Assembly: GCF_000737325.1 (NCBI RefSeq)
Contig: NZ_CP011125.1
Location: forward strand, 8,184,001-8,248,000
DNA from: Sandaracinus amylolyticus
Lineage (GTDB): Bacteria > Myxococcota_A > Polyangia > Polyangiales > Sandaracinaceae
Reading direction: 5' to 3'
Length of the DNA stretch: 64,000 nucleotides
The notes under the pieces are model-generated. The model was not told the DNA's origin. It did no database searches and was given only the letters and a program-made list of their open reading frames with translations. Below are positions 42,758-50,309 of the stretch, piece by piece (within the stretch, counting starts at the first letter, position 1; every line of letters starts with the position of its first letter). The position numbers and the translations under genes were made by a program.

Positions 42758-44187
42758 CAGGGCGCCAGCCAGGTGTAGAGCGGGAGCTCGTTCTCGATCG
42801 CGCCCGCGACACCGGCGTCGTGGTGGCGACGGATCGTGGGCTCGTCGAGCGCGTGGTCGTACACCGCGACCTCGTCGATGACACCGGCGAACGAGCGCGC
42901 GGCCTGCTCGCCCATCGCGACGCGGTGCCCGACGTAGAGCGTGTCGGTCACGTGCAGCACGGGGTCGCCCTCTTCGGCGGGCGCGGGGAGCATCACCTCT
43001 CCGACGCGAGCGCCGTCGAGGTAGAGGCGGCCCATCGCGCCGTCGAAGGTCGCGACGACGTGGTGCCACGTCGACGCCGTGATCGCGCCTTCGCCCGACA
43101 TGATCGGGTGCTGCGCGTCCGCGCCGTCGACGAAGTTGGCGAAGACCTTGTCGCCGCGATCGTGGTTCCACACGTGCGGCCCGAAGCCCATCGCGTCGGA
43201 CAGATCGAGCAGCGGGCGCGATTCGGTCACGTCGTCGCGGCGGAACCAGCACTCGAGCGAGAGCCCCTCGGCGTCCTCGAGCTCGTCGAGCCCCGCGACG
43301 CGCACGAACTGACCCTCGCCGCCGAGCTGGAGCGCGCCGCTCGTGTCGTCCTCGATCGCGCCCTGGCTCGCGCGCATCGCGCCCCCCATTACCTCGCCCG
43401 CGTGGCCGTGCCCGCTCGAGTCGGTGAAGCGTGCGCCGCTCTCGGCGAAGCGGAGGTACGCGATCGGCTCGGCCCCCAGCACGAGCTCCGAGTACGGGAC
43501 CTCGAGCGGCCGCGCGAGCGCGGGACGCGCCGTGCACGTGCCCTCGCAGTGGCGGCTCGCGCACTCGAGGTCGCTCGCGCAGCTCCATCCATCGGCGCGC
43601 AGCGGGCGGCACTCGCCCCACACGCCGGGCTGCCAGCGCGCGGGCAGGCTGCAGAACTCGTCGGCCTCGCAGTCGAGCGCGTGCGAGCACGCGTCGTCGC
43701 GGCGCGCCTCGCACACGCCGACCGTGCTGCCGTCGGCGCGGAGGTGGAGCCGGCACGCGGCGCGATCGGCGCACGAGAGCGACGAGACGCGCAGCGAGAT
43801 CGCGTCGAGGCGCGCGGGCGTGCAGTCCGCGCCGAGCGCGCCGGTGCCCGCGAACACGTCGAGGAACGACGCGTAGTCGAACGGCGCCTCCCAGCACGCG
43901 TCGCCCTGCGCACGCAGCGACTCGACGAACGCGCCGGCGCGCAGCGGGTCGTACGCGAGGCGCGGATCGTCGACCAGCGGCTGCACGATCTCGTCGCACC
44001 GCGCGGCCTGGGTCTCGACGCAGTCGTCGGGCGTCGAGCCGGGGAAACACGCGGTGTCGGAGCCGCAGACGATCGCGGCGATCTCGCCGCAGAGCGCGTC
44101 GGCGGCGACCGGTGTGCCGGGGTCTTCGGGCTCGCACGCGGCGAGCGCGAGGGCGGTGAGGAGGAACGCGGCGGTGCGAGCGGACAT
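42757..44187 (-). CDS. LamG-domain Cys-rich lipoprotein
   Basis: 476 residues. Lipobox ALAAC (Cys18). Residues about 20-240 are Cys-rich with EGF-like spacing (CGEIAAIVCGSDTACF, CSHALDCEADEFCS, CASDLECASRHCEGTC). A LamG/concanavalin-like lectin domain follows (about 255-470): LGAEPIAYLRFAES, GHAGEVMGGAM, SLECWFRRDDVT, STWHHVVATFDGAMGRLYLDGARVG, FAGVIDEVAVYDHALDEPTI. Such domains bind glycans or protein partners. The TGA overlaps the ATG of the M23 gene (TGATG), so the pair is made together and may work together at the surface. Confidence 0.85.
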   Translation of the reverse strand: MSARTAAFLLTALALAACEPEDPGTPVAADALCGEIAAIVCGSDTACFPGSTPDDCVETQAARCDEIVQPLVDDPRLAYDPLRAGAFVESLRAQGDACWEAPFDYASFLDVFAGTGALGADCTPARLDAISLRVSSLSCADRAACRLHLRADGSTVGVCEARRDDACSHALDCEADEFCSLPARWQPGVWGECRPLRADGWSCASDLECASRHCEGTCTARPALARPLEVPYSELVLGAEPIAYLRFAESGARFTDSSGHGHAGEVMGGAMRASQGAIEDDTSGALQLGGEGQFVRVAGLDELEDAEGLSLECWFRRDDVTESRPLLDLSDAMGFGPHVWNHDRGDKVFANFVDGADAQHPIMSGEGAITASTWHHVVATFDGAMGRLYLDGARVGEVMLPAPAEEGDPVLHVTDTLYVGHRVAMGEQAARSFAGVIDEVAVYDHALDEPTIRRHHDAGVAGAIENELPLYTWLAP

Positions 44188-44324
44188 CGTGCGGTGCGCA
44201 CAGCAACACACGTGCCCTCGCACCACGCGTCGCGAGGCGCCCGCGTGCGGGCTCGATGCGGCAGCGACGAGCCAAGCTGACGCGCTCGAACGCGCGCGGT
44301 GACCAGGCGTTGGTCGCTCGCGGT

Positions 44325-44368
44325 GGTCGAATCGACTCCGAGACGCGCGCTCGGCAGCCGATTCGACC
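44325..44368. terminator. Interrupted 10-bp inverted repeat in the gap before the LamG gene
   Basis: GGTCGAATCG (44325-44334) and CGATTCGACC (44359-44368) are perfectly complementary, with a 24-nt loop. The surrounding GTTGG/CCAAC bases extend the symmetry on one side. It lies beyond the stop of the 44417 lipoprotein gene and could end that transcript, or be an operator for the LamG/M23 pair. Undecided. Confidence 0.4.
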
Positions 44369-44416
44369 AACGCCGAGCGCCGCCACCGGTCGGTTCGTCT
44401 GTGCGGCTCGGTCCGG

Positions 44417-45076
44417 TCAGAGCTGGCAGAACGGCGCAGGCTCGCGATCACACGCGATCGCGCCTACCTCGAATACGCCGGCGCTGAACACGACGCCGAA
44501 CGACGCGGAGCCCGGCGGGATGTCGAGCGCGCCGGTCTGCAGCACCGCGCCGTTCTCGGTGCGCCGGATCTCGTACGGCACGCCGGTCCCGCTCGGAACG
44601 GGCTGACACGGCGAGCAGCTGTCGGGACCCCACGGGCCGACCAGCTGCGTCCCGATCTCCATCTCGACCTGCACCGGATTCAACGACGGCGTCGTGTAGA
44701 TGCAGTGGCAGAGCCGCGCCTGGACCGCGGGCCGGCACGCCGTGCCGTCGCACGCGAGGCCGTCATCGCACGCGCCGCCGAGATCGCAGGGCTGGCCCTC
44801 GGCGCCGACCTCGGCGCACGTCCCGCCGACGCACGCGAGGCCCGGCTCGCACCCCTCGTCGGCCGCGCACGGCTCACCGACGCCGACAGGCTCGACGCAC
44901 TCGTGGAGCACGCACTCCAGACCGGCGTGGCAGTCGGTCACGTTCACGCACGACGAGCCCGGCCCGCCGGTGCCCGCATCGAGGAAGACGAACGGACCGC
45001 CGTCGTCGTCGTCGCCGCACGCGACGAGAGTGAGCGCCAACAGGAGCGCGAGCGAGGATGGGGATGGGCGAGTCAT
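44417..45076 (-). CDS. Cys-rich lipoprotein
   Basis: 219 residues. Lipobox LVAC (Cys20), then an Asp-rich stretch (GDDDDGG). Residues about 42-120 have three EGF-like Cys units (DCHAGLECVLHEC, GCEPGLACVGGTC, CDDGLACDGTAC). The C-terminal 90 residues are a beta-rich domain with three further Cys (LCHCIY, CSPC) and no family I recognise. The gene lies 34 bp downstream of the kinase gene on the same strand and may be the last member of the XRE-kinase operon. A GGAGG lies about 11 nt upstream of the ATG. Confidence 0.75.
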   Translation of the reverse strand: MTRPSPSSLALLLALTLVACGDDDDGGPFVFLDAGTGGPGSSCVNVTDCHAGLECVLHECVEPVGVGEPCAADEGCEPGLACVGGTCAEVGAEGQPCDLGGACDDGLACDGTACRPAVQARLCHCIYTTPSLNPVQVEMEIGTQLVGPWGPDSCSPCQPVPSGTGVPYEIRRTENGAVLQTGALDIPPGSASFGVVFSAGVFEVGAIACDREPAPFCQL

Positions 45077-45110
45077 GGCGCGCGAGCCTCCACGGAAGTC
45101 GTGACCTGGG

Positions 45111-46652
45111 TCAATCGTGATCTCGCGCTGCCGTCAGCGCGGCGATCGTCAGCGGAATCTGCTCTCGGAGGCACGCGTAGCAGTCGAATCGGCCACGGCG
45201 GCCGCATCCCGTGGTCGATTCGGCTGCGAGCCGCTCGACGGCCGGGAGCGCGCGCGGGTCGCCGAGCGTGCGGATCGCTTCGAGGTGCTGGGCGCGCTGC
45301 GGGCAGCGGTTCGCGATCGTCAGGCTCGCGACGAGGCGCGCGTACGCGGGCACCGTCGCAGGGTCGGCGTCGAGCAGGGCCTGCGCGGAGCGCTCGCGCT
45401 CGCGGTGCTGGCGGCTGTGCAGCATGCGCTCGATCGTCGCGTCGTGCGGGCCGGGCGGCTCGGGCGCGGCAGGGATCGCGACCGCGGGCGCGACGACCGC
45501 CGCGGGCGCGTGCGCCGCCGGCGTGGTGCTCGCTGCGGGCGCGTCGCCCGCGAGCAGCGCGTACGCGCCGATCATCATCGCCATCGCGGGCACCGCGCCG
45601 ACGCCGAGGCCGATCGCGAGCCCGCGCGCGCCGTCACGCGTGCGCATCGCGGCGCGGATGCGATCGCCGAGCGCCGACGCGGTGCGCGCGAGGTCCTCGA
45701 GCGGATCGGGCGGCGGCGCAGGGAGCTCGACGCGCGCAGTGGGCTCGCGCGCGAGCGAGCCGTGGATGCGCAGGAGCTCGGTCCGCACGTCGCTCGCGGT
45801 CGCAGGGCGTCGGTCGGGCTCGACGCTCAGCAGGTCGCGCAGGAGGCGCTCGAGATCGAACGGCACCGTCGTGTCGAACGGCGCGGGCGCGCCGGGCGGC
45901 TCCGACGAGAGCTGCGAGGCGACGATCGCGGTGAGCCCTCCGTCGCGCGCGAAGAGCGGACGCCCCGCGATCATCTCCCAGAGCAGCACGCCGACGACGT
46001 AGAGATCGGCGCGCGCGTCGACGACGCGTCCGAGCGCCTGCTCCGGCGCCATGTAGCCCGCGGTGCCGACGATCGTGCCCATCACGGTGAGCGTGCCGGG
46101 CGTCGGCTGCGGAGGCGGTGCGCTCGCGGCGAGCAGCGCGGCGACGCCGAGATCGAGCACGTAGACGTGCGAGGTGCCGTCGTCGCGATCCGCGACGAGC
46201 ACGTTCTCCGGCGTGAGATCGCGATGCACGTAGCCGGCGCGATGGATCGCGGTGAGCGCGTCGGCGATCTGCGCGGCGATCGCGCACGCCTCGCGCCACG
46301 GCGTCGGACCCCGGCCGAGGCGCTCGCGCAGGCTGGTCCCGCGCACGAGCTGCGCGACGAGGTACGCGCCGCCCTCGGGCAGCAGGCCGTAGTCGAACCC
46401 CGCCGCGATGTGCGGGTGCTCGATCTGCGCGGTCGCCATCGCCTCGCGCGTGAAGCGCGCGGCGATCTCCGCGTCGCCGATGCGCTCGGGCGCGATCGCC
46501 TTGAGCGCGACGCGCTTGCCGAGCTTGAGGTGCTCGGCCTCGAACACCACGCCCATGCCGCCCTCGCCCAGACGACGGAGGATCCGGTAGCGGCCGTCGA
46601 TGACGCGGCCGATCCACGTGTCCTCCGGGTGCGAGGGCAGCGGTGCGCTCAT
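45111..46652 (-). CDS. Membrane-anchored Ser/Thr protein kinase with HRDLTPEN motif
   Basis: 513 residues. Kinase domain about 22-290: Gly loop LGEGGMGVVF (28-37), Lys51 in VALKAI, catalytic loop HRDLTPEN (143-150, D145), DLG at 167-169, MAPEQ at 201-205. The Lys normally two residues after the Asp in Ser/Thr kinases (HRDLK) is Thr here, and DFG reads DLG; both are tolerated variants but unusual together. A membrane segment (about 343-368) follows, then a Pro/Ala linker and a Cys-containing helical outer domain (about 430-513, including CYACLREQ). Coupled by ATGA overlap to the receiver-like gene. Confidence 0.9.
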   Translation of the reverse strand: MSAPLPSHPEDTWIGRVIDGRYRILRRLGEGGMGVVFEAEHLKLGKRVALKAIAPERIGDAEIAARFTREAMATAQIEHPHIAAGFDYGLLPEGGAYLVAQLVRGTSLRERLGRGPTPWREACAIAAQIADALTAIHRAGYVHRDLTPENVLVADRDDGTSHVYVLDLGVAALLAASAPPPQPTPGTLTVMGTIVGTAGYMAPEQALGRVVDARADLYVVGVLLWEMIAGRPLFARDGGLTAIVASQLSSEPPGAPAPFDTTVPFDLERLLRDLLSVEPDRRPATASDVRTELLRIHGSLAREPTARVELPAPPPDPLEDLARTASALGDRIRAAMRTRDGARGLAIGLGVGAVPAMAMMIGAYALLAGDAPAASTTPAAHAPAAVVAPAVAIPAAPEPPGPHDATIERMLHSRQHRERERSAQALLDADPATVPAYARLVASLTIANRCPQRAQHLEAIRTLGDPRALPAVERLAAESTTGCGRRGRFDCYACLREQIPLTIAALTAARDHD

Positions 46653-47077
46653 GCGGGCCCGATGCGTCGCAGCGCGCGCGGCGCTTCCTTGCCGCGGAGC
46701 GACCACACGCCGCTCGCGCGCACGAGGCGCTTGGCGCGCGCGACCAGCTCCTCGGCGCGATACGGACGACGCACGACGTCGTCGACGTGACGGAGATCGA
46801 CGCGGCGCACCGCGGAGCCGCTGACCAGCAGGATGCGCGGCGCGCGATGCCCGAGGCGCTCGCGCACCACGCGCGCGAGATCGATCGCGGAGAGCGAAGG
46901 ACGATCGCCGGCGAGCACGACGAGGAGCGGCGGGCCCGCGAGGATCGCGGCGAGCGCGGACGCGGCGTCGCGCGCGCCGCGCACCGGACGTCCGAGGGGA
47001 GCGAGCACGGCCGCGACGCTGCCGAGCGAGCCTTCGTCGGAGTCGACGACGAGCACGTACGAGGGGTCGTCGCTCAT
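46649..47077 (-). CDS. Pseudo-receiver domain protein in kinase operon
   Basis: 142 residues. The CheY fold is recognisable: SYVLVVDSDEGSLGSVAAVLAPLG (acidic pocket D12/D14), PPLLVVLAGDRPS (strand 3), RILLVSGSAV (strand 4) and VVRRPYRAEELVAR (strand 5 end). At the phospho-acceptor position there is Ala56 in place of Asp, and the conserved Lys before Pro is Arg104. It therefore cannot be phosphorylated in the usual way. ATGA overlaps with both the XRE gene upstream and the kinase gene downstream place it in one operon. It may act as a protein-protein or kinase-adaptor module. Confidence 0.8.
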   Translation of the reverse strand: MSDDPSYVLVVDSDEGSLGSVAAVLAPLGRPVRGARDAASALAAILAGPPLLVVLAGDRPSLSAIDLARVVRERLGHRAPRILLVSGSAVRRVDLRHVDDVVRRPYRAEELVARAKRLVRASGVWSLRGKEAPRALRRIGPA

Positions 47078-47574
47078 CGGCGGCCCTTCACGCGCGCGAG
47101 CACGTCTTCCATGCGCACCTTCTCGCGGCGTCCGGTCTTGTTGCGCGACGGCTCTTCGTCGTCGGTCGCGGTCGCGGGCGGCGGGACGTTGCTCGCGGGC
47201 CGCGGCATGCGGATGCGGTGCAGCAGATCGAGGTACGTGCCGGGCGTCGCGAGGCCCGGATCGATCGGCGCCGCGCGCAGCCACGCGATCTCCTGCGGCG
47301 TGAGGTCGGGTGGCGCGTAGCTGCGCAGGAAGGTCTCGAGCCCTTCCTGGAGCGGCGGGACGACCGGCTCTTCTTCGCCGAGGAGATACGCGAGCGTCAC
47401 GCCGAGGACCGACGCGAGCCGCGAGAGCGAGGTGGGGCTCGGCTGGGTGCGATCGCGCTCCCAGTGATCGACGTGTTGCCACGACGTGCCGACGGCGCGC
47501 GCGAGCTGGTTCTTGTTGAGCCCGGCGAGCTCTCTGGCGCGCTCGATGCGCACGCCCATCGTGGATCCCGGCAT
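47074..47574 (-). CDS. XRE-family regulator opening the pseudo-receiver/kinase operon
   Basis: 166 residues from ATG at 47574; an ATG at 47559 is as good. Helix-turn-helix of the Cro/CI type (about 7-65): LAGLNKNQLARAVGTSWQHVDHWERDRTQPSPTSLSRLASVLGV. The C-terminal half has a short conserved-looking patch (GLETFLRSYAPPDLTPQEIAWLRAAPIDPG) and a basic tail. It probably regulates its own operon. A perfect 14-bp palindrome lies about 42-55 nt upstream of the start. Its stop overlaps the receiver start (ATGA). Confidence 0.85.
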   Translation of the reverse strand: MPGSTMGVRIERARELAGLNKNQLARAVGTSWQHVDHWERDRTQPSPTSLSRLASVLGVTLAYLLGEEEPVVPPLQEGLETFLRSYAPPDLTPQEIAWLRAAPIDPGLATPGTYLDLLHRIRMPRPASNVPPPATATDDEEPSRNKTGRREKVRMEDVLARVKGRR

Positions 47575-47615
47575 GGCGACCAGTCTGGCGATCGTCACGC
47601 GCGAGATGCAACGAG

Positions 47616-47629
47616 CGAATTGCAATTCG
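47616..47629. promoter_or_regulatory. Perfect 14-bp palindrome upstream of XRE operon
   Basis: CGAATTGCAATTCG equals its own reverse complement. It lies 42-55 nt upstream of the XRE start, in an unusually AT-rich stretch for this genome. An autoregulatory operator for the XRE protein is the simplest reading. Confidence 0.6.
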
Positions 47630-47762
47630 ATATAAAGCTCGACGCGCGTTCAGGTGCGCCGATCGGAGCTTCCGAGGAGAGCAGGAGGAGAAGGAAGACC
47701 ACGGAGATCGGCGCTGCCGTGACGCGCGAATTGCGCGTATTTCCTTGGGAGGAAGCGTTGGA

Positions 47763-47826
47763 CCACAGAGGACGCAGAGGGCCGCAGAGAGGTGAATCCT
47801 CCGCGGCCCTCCGTGGCTCTCCGTGG
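47763..47826. repeat. Imperfect inverted repeat of the CCACGGAG type
   Basis: Left arm 47763-47789 (CCACAGAGGACGCAGAGGGC and on) pairs with the right arm 47799-47826; most mismatches are transitions and one base is extra. The core GAGGGCCGC / GCGGCCCTC pairs perfectly. GTGAATCCTCC recurs twice (47792 and 47826 region). Such CCACAGAGG / CCACGGAGG intergenic runs are common in environmental genomes (from memory, not checked). Confidence 0.55.
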
Positions 47827-47836
47827 TGAATCCTCC

Positions 47837-47857
47837 CCGCTACGAATTCCGTAGCGG
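47837..47857. terminator. Hairpin with GCTACG core, downstream of dapF
   Basis: CCGCTACG pairs with CGTAGCGG as a perfect 8-bp stem with a 5-nt loop (AATTC). It is 20 nt beyond the dapF stop on the minus strand. The GCTACG...CGTAGC core is also at 36006-36040. Confidence 0.55.
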
Positions 47858-47876
47858 TCGCGTCAGAGCGGCCGGC

Positions 47877-48710
47877 TCAGAGCGGCAGCGTGAGGCGGCC
47901 CGAGAACACGTGGCGCGCCGGGCCGGTCATGCGCACTCGCTCGCCCGCCTCGCCCACGACGATCTCGAGCGGGCCGCCCGGGAGCACGACCTCGATCGGC
48001 GCGCCGCGCGATGCACGACCGGTCTCGACCGCCGCGACCGCCGCCGCGCACGCGCCGGTGCCGCACGCCTGCGTCCATCCCGACCCGCGCTCGTACACGT
48101 GGAGCTGCATCGCGCCGCGGCCCTTCATCGTCGCGAAGCCGACGTTCACCTTCTCGGGGAAGCGTCGATCGTCCTGCAGCATCGGGCCGAGGCGCAGCCG
48201 CGCGGCGTCGGGCGCGTCGAACGTGACGAGGTGCGGGTTGCCCATCGACACTGCGGTCCCGTGGAGCACGACGCCGTCGGCGCGCAGCTCACCGTCGATC
48301 AGCGGCGCGTCGAAGCGCGCGGGCACGTCGCGCGGGGCGAGGCTCGGCGCGCGCATCGAGACCTCGACGCGACCCGGCGCCGCGACCTCGAGCACGCGCA
48401 CCGCGTGCGGGCCCGCGTCGGTGTCGACGTCGAACGTGCGCCCGTCGACCAGGCCACGACGCACGAGGTGCAGCGCGACGCAGCGCAGGCCGTTGCCGCA
48501 CATCTCCGCGGTGCTGCCGTCTGCGTTGATCACCGACATGAACGGGCGGCCCGCGCTCACGCCGGTGAAGAGCACTCCGTCGGCGCCGATGCCGCGGTGA
48601 CGATCGCAGATGCGCATCACGTCGTCGGTCGAGAGCATCGACGACGTGCCCTCGACGACGACGAAGTCGTTGCCGAGGCCTTCGTATTTCTCGAAGAGCA
48701 GCGGGCGCAT
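47877..48710 (-). CDS. dapF: Diaminopimelate epimerase
   Basis: 277 residues, full length. The two catalytic Cys are present: Cys71 in AEMCGNGLRC and Cys216 in TQACGTGAC. The substrate-binding GLGNDFVV near the N-terminus and DGVLF motif are normal. The enzyme interconverts LL- and meso-diaminopimelate in lysine and peptidoglycan synthesis (cytoplasm). One oddity: the usual ERGxGET before the second Cys reads ERGSGWT here, with Trp212 where Glu is typical; the preceding Glu-Arg is kept. The start codon is ATG. Confidence 0.93.
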   Translation of the reverse strand: MRPLLFEKYEGLGNDFVVVEGTSSMLSTDDVMRICDRHRGIGADGVLFTGVSAGRPFMSVINADGSTAEMCGNGLRCVALHLVRRGLVDGRTFDVDTDAGPHAVRVLEVAAPGRVEVSMRAPSLAPRDVPARFDAPLIDGELRADGVVLHGTAVSMGNPHLVTFDAPDAARLRLGPMLQDDRRFPEKVNVGFATMKGRGAMQLHVYERGSGWTQACGTGACAAAVAAVETGRASRGAPIEVVLPGGPLEIVVGEAGERVRMTGPARHVFSGRLTLPL

Positions 48711-48800
48711 GGCGATGCAGGCGTTTCTGCATCTCCGATGCCGCGATGTCGAGGGGTGGACCCGGTCCGGGGCGCGCCGCGGTCGGCCGCGCCGAGGGAC

Positions 48801-48812
48801 TGATCCAGATCA
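48801..48812. promoter_or_regulatory. FNR/CRP-type half-site pair upstream of multicopper oxidase
   Basis: TGAT-CCAG-ATCA is the core of an FNR/DNR-type box (TTGAT-N4-ATCAA); the outermost bases are C rather than T and A. It is 46 nt upstream of the oxidase ATG and about 90 nt from the divergent dapF start. No FNR-type gene is in the window. Confidence 0.45.
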
Positions 48813-48858
48813 CGCGCCCGTGGCGCTCCGGGGGGTCGCGCGTACTCTCTCGCGTCCA

Positions 48859-50280
48859 ATGCGTCGGATCGCCGTTCCGATGGGGCTCGCGCTGCTCGCG
48901 CTCTCGTGCGCGCCGCAGGGCGACGACCTCGCACAACCGATGGGCTGGGACGAGGAGGTGCGGCTCGAGACGCCCACCGATCTCGAGCCCGATCCGCGCG
49001 TGATCGAGATCGAGCTGGTCGCGCGCGAGACCGAGCTCGCGCTCGTCGGCGCGGGCGCGACGCGGATGTGGTCGTACGGCGGGACCGTGCCCGGGCCGCG
49101 CATCGACGCGCGCGTCGGCGATCGATTGATCGTGCACTTCCGCAACGAGCTGCCCGAGCCGACCACGATCCACTGGCACGGCGTGCGGGTGCCGAACGAG
49201 ATGGACGGCGCGCCCGATCATCCGAGCCCGCCGATCGCGCCGGGCGAGACGTTCGACTACGACTTCGAGCTGCCCGACGAAGGGCTCTTCTGGTTCCATC
49301 CGCACCATCGCAGCGCGGCGCAGGTCGCGGCGGGGCTCTACGGGACGATCGTCGTGCGCGCGGACGACGAGCCCGAGATGGACGAGCTCGTGCTGGTGCT
49401 GAGCGACGTCGCGATCGACGACGACGACGGACAGCTGCTCGAGCCCGACGTGGGCGGGACGCTCGCGACGCTCTTCGGGCGCGAGGGCAACCACGTGCTC
49501 GCGAATGGCCGCGAGCGCCCGACCATCCGCGCGCGCAACGGCGTCCCGCTGCGGCTGCGCATGGTGAACGCGGCGATCAGCCGGTACTTCCAGCTCGCGA
49601 TCGAGGGGCATCGCTTCACGGTGATCGGCGGTGACGCAGGGCTCTCGCCGCGAGGTCCGCACGAGGTCGCGCGCCCGGTGATCATGCCGGGGCAGCGCGT
49701 CGACGCGATCGTCGTGCCGCGAGGTCGCGACGGCGAGACCCTGACGATGCGCTGGGTGCCGTACGATCGCGGGTACGGATCGACCGAGTTCCGCGACGAG
49801 GTCGACGTGCTCGCGATCGAGCTCGTGGGCGCGCCCGAGAACGTCGCGATCCCGGAGATCCCGGCGCGTCAGGTCGAGGCGCTCTCGACGGCGGGCGCGA
49901 CCCGCTTCGACGTGGATCTCACGCAGCGCACGGTCGACGGTCAGCTCGTGATGGGCTTCGACGGAGTGCCGCACTGGGAGGCGACGCCGGTCGCGGCGCA
50001 CGTGGGCGAGACGCAGGTCTGGACGTTCCGCAACACGATGGACTGGTCGCACCCGATCCACCTGCACGGGTTCTTCTTCCAGGCGCTCGACGCGCACGGG
50101 AACGTGGTGCCCGAGTGGATCGACACGATCGACGTGCCCGTCGACGGCGAGGCGAGCTTCGTCGTGCGCTACGACGACCGGCCCGGCATGTGGATGGTGC
50201 ACTGCCACATCCTCGACCACGCCGACGCGGGGATGATGGGGATGATCGATCTGAGCGACGGCCACGACCACGAGCACTGA
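48859..50280 (+). CDS. Multicopper oxidase lipoprotein
   Basis: 473 residues. Lipobox ALSC (Cys17). Three cupredoxin domains. Copper motifs: HWHG (105-108), WFHPHH (H147, H149), HPIHLHGFFF near the C-terminus and HCHILDHADAGMM (type 1/3 Cys-His and the axial Met). All four motifs are intact, so type 1 and trinuclear copper sites can form. The enzyme oxidises phenols, metal ions or similar with oxygen, on the periplasmic or outer side. The C-terminus is His-rich (SDGHDHEH), perhaps metal binding. Closest relatives by layout are copper efflux-type and laccase-type oxidases; which one cannot be told. Not a nitrite reductase. Confidence 0.9.
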   Translation: MRRIAVPMGLALLALSCAPQGDDLAQPMGWDEEVRLETPTDLEPDPRVIEIELVARETELALVGAGATRMWSYGGTVPGPRIDARVGDRLIVHFRNELPEPTTIHWHGVRVPNEMDGAPDHPSPPIAPGETFDYDFELPDEGLFWFHPHHRSAAQVAAGLYGTIVVRADDEPEMDELVLVLSDVAIDDDDGQLLEPDVGGTLATLFGREGNHVLANGRERPTIRARNGVPLRLRMVNAAISRYFQLAIEGHRFTVIGGDAGLSPRGPHEVARPVIMPGQRVDAIVVPRGRDGETLTMRWVPYDRGYGSTEFRDEVDVLAIELVGAPENVAIPEIPARQVEALSTAGATRFDVDLTQRTVDGQLVMGFDGVPHWEATPVAAHVGETQVWTFRNTMDWSHPIHLHGFFFQALDAHGNVVPEWIDTIDVPVDGEASFVVRYDDRPGMWMVHCHILDHADAGMMGMIDLSDGHDHEH

Positions 50281-50309
50281 GACGGAAATGAGTCGGGCTC
50301 ATTTTCGTC
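50281..50309. terminator. Hairpin at the oxidase/FRG convergent junction
   Basis: GACGGAAATGAG (50281-50292) pairs with CTCATTTTCGTC (50298-50309) with one mismatch and a 5-nt loop. It begins right after the oxidase stop and overlaps the last codons of the FRG-domain gene. The arms include four T or A in a row on each strand, so it can serve as a bidirectional terminator. Confidence 0.65.

Larger units (their letters stand above)
47575..47876. other. Intergenic region with palindrome and hairpins
   Basis: No gene is supported here. It carries the operator-like palindrome at 47616-47629, an AT-rich patch (ATATAAAG) near 47630, an imperfect 27-nt inverted repeat at 47763-47826, and a hairpin at 47837-47857 just beyond the dapF stop. 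The first part serves the XRE operon and the last part serves dapF. Confidence 0.6.

Noticed and set aside
40475-44386. Single 1,300-residue protein
   Set aside because: The N-terminal half of that frame is Arg-rich shadow of the LamG gene; the true gene starts at 42757 with a signal peptide and a TGATG overlap.
46649-47077. Functional CheY-like response regulator
   Set aside because: The acceptor Asp is Ala and the conserved Lys is Arg, so only the fold is retained.
48859-50280. Copper nitrite reductase
   Set aside because: The trinuclear HWH/HPH/HCH motifs of a three-domain multicopper oxidase are present; nitrite reductases lack them. The FNR-type box alone does not make it a denitrification gene.
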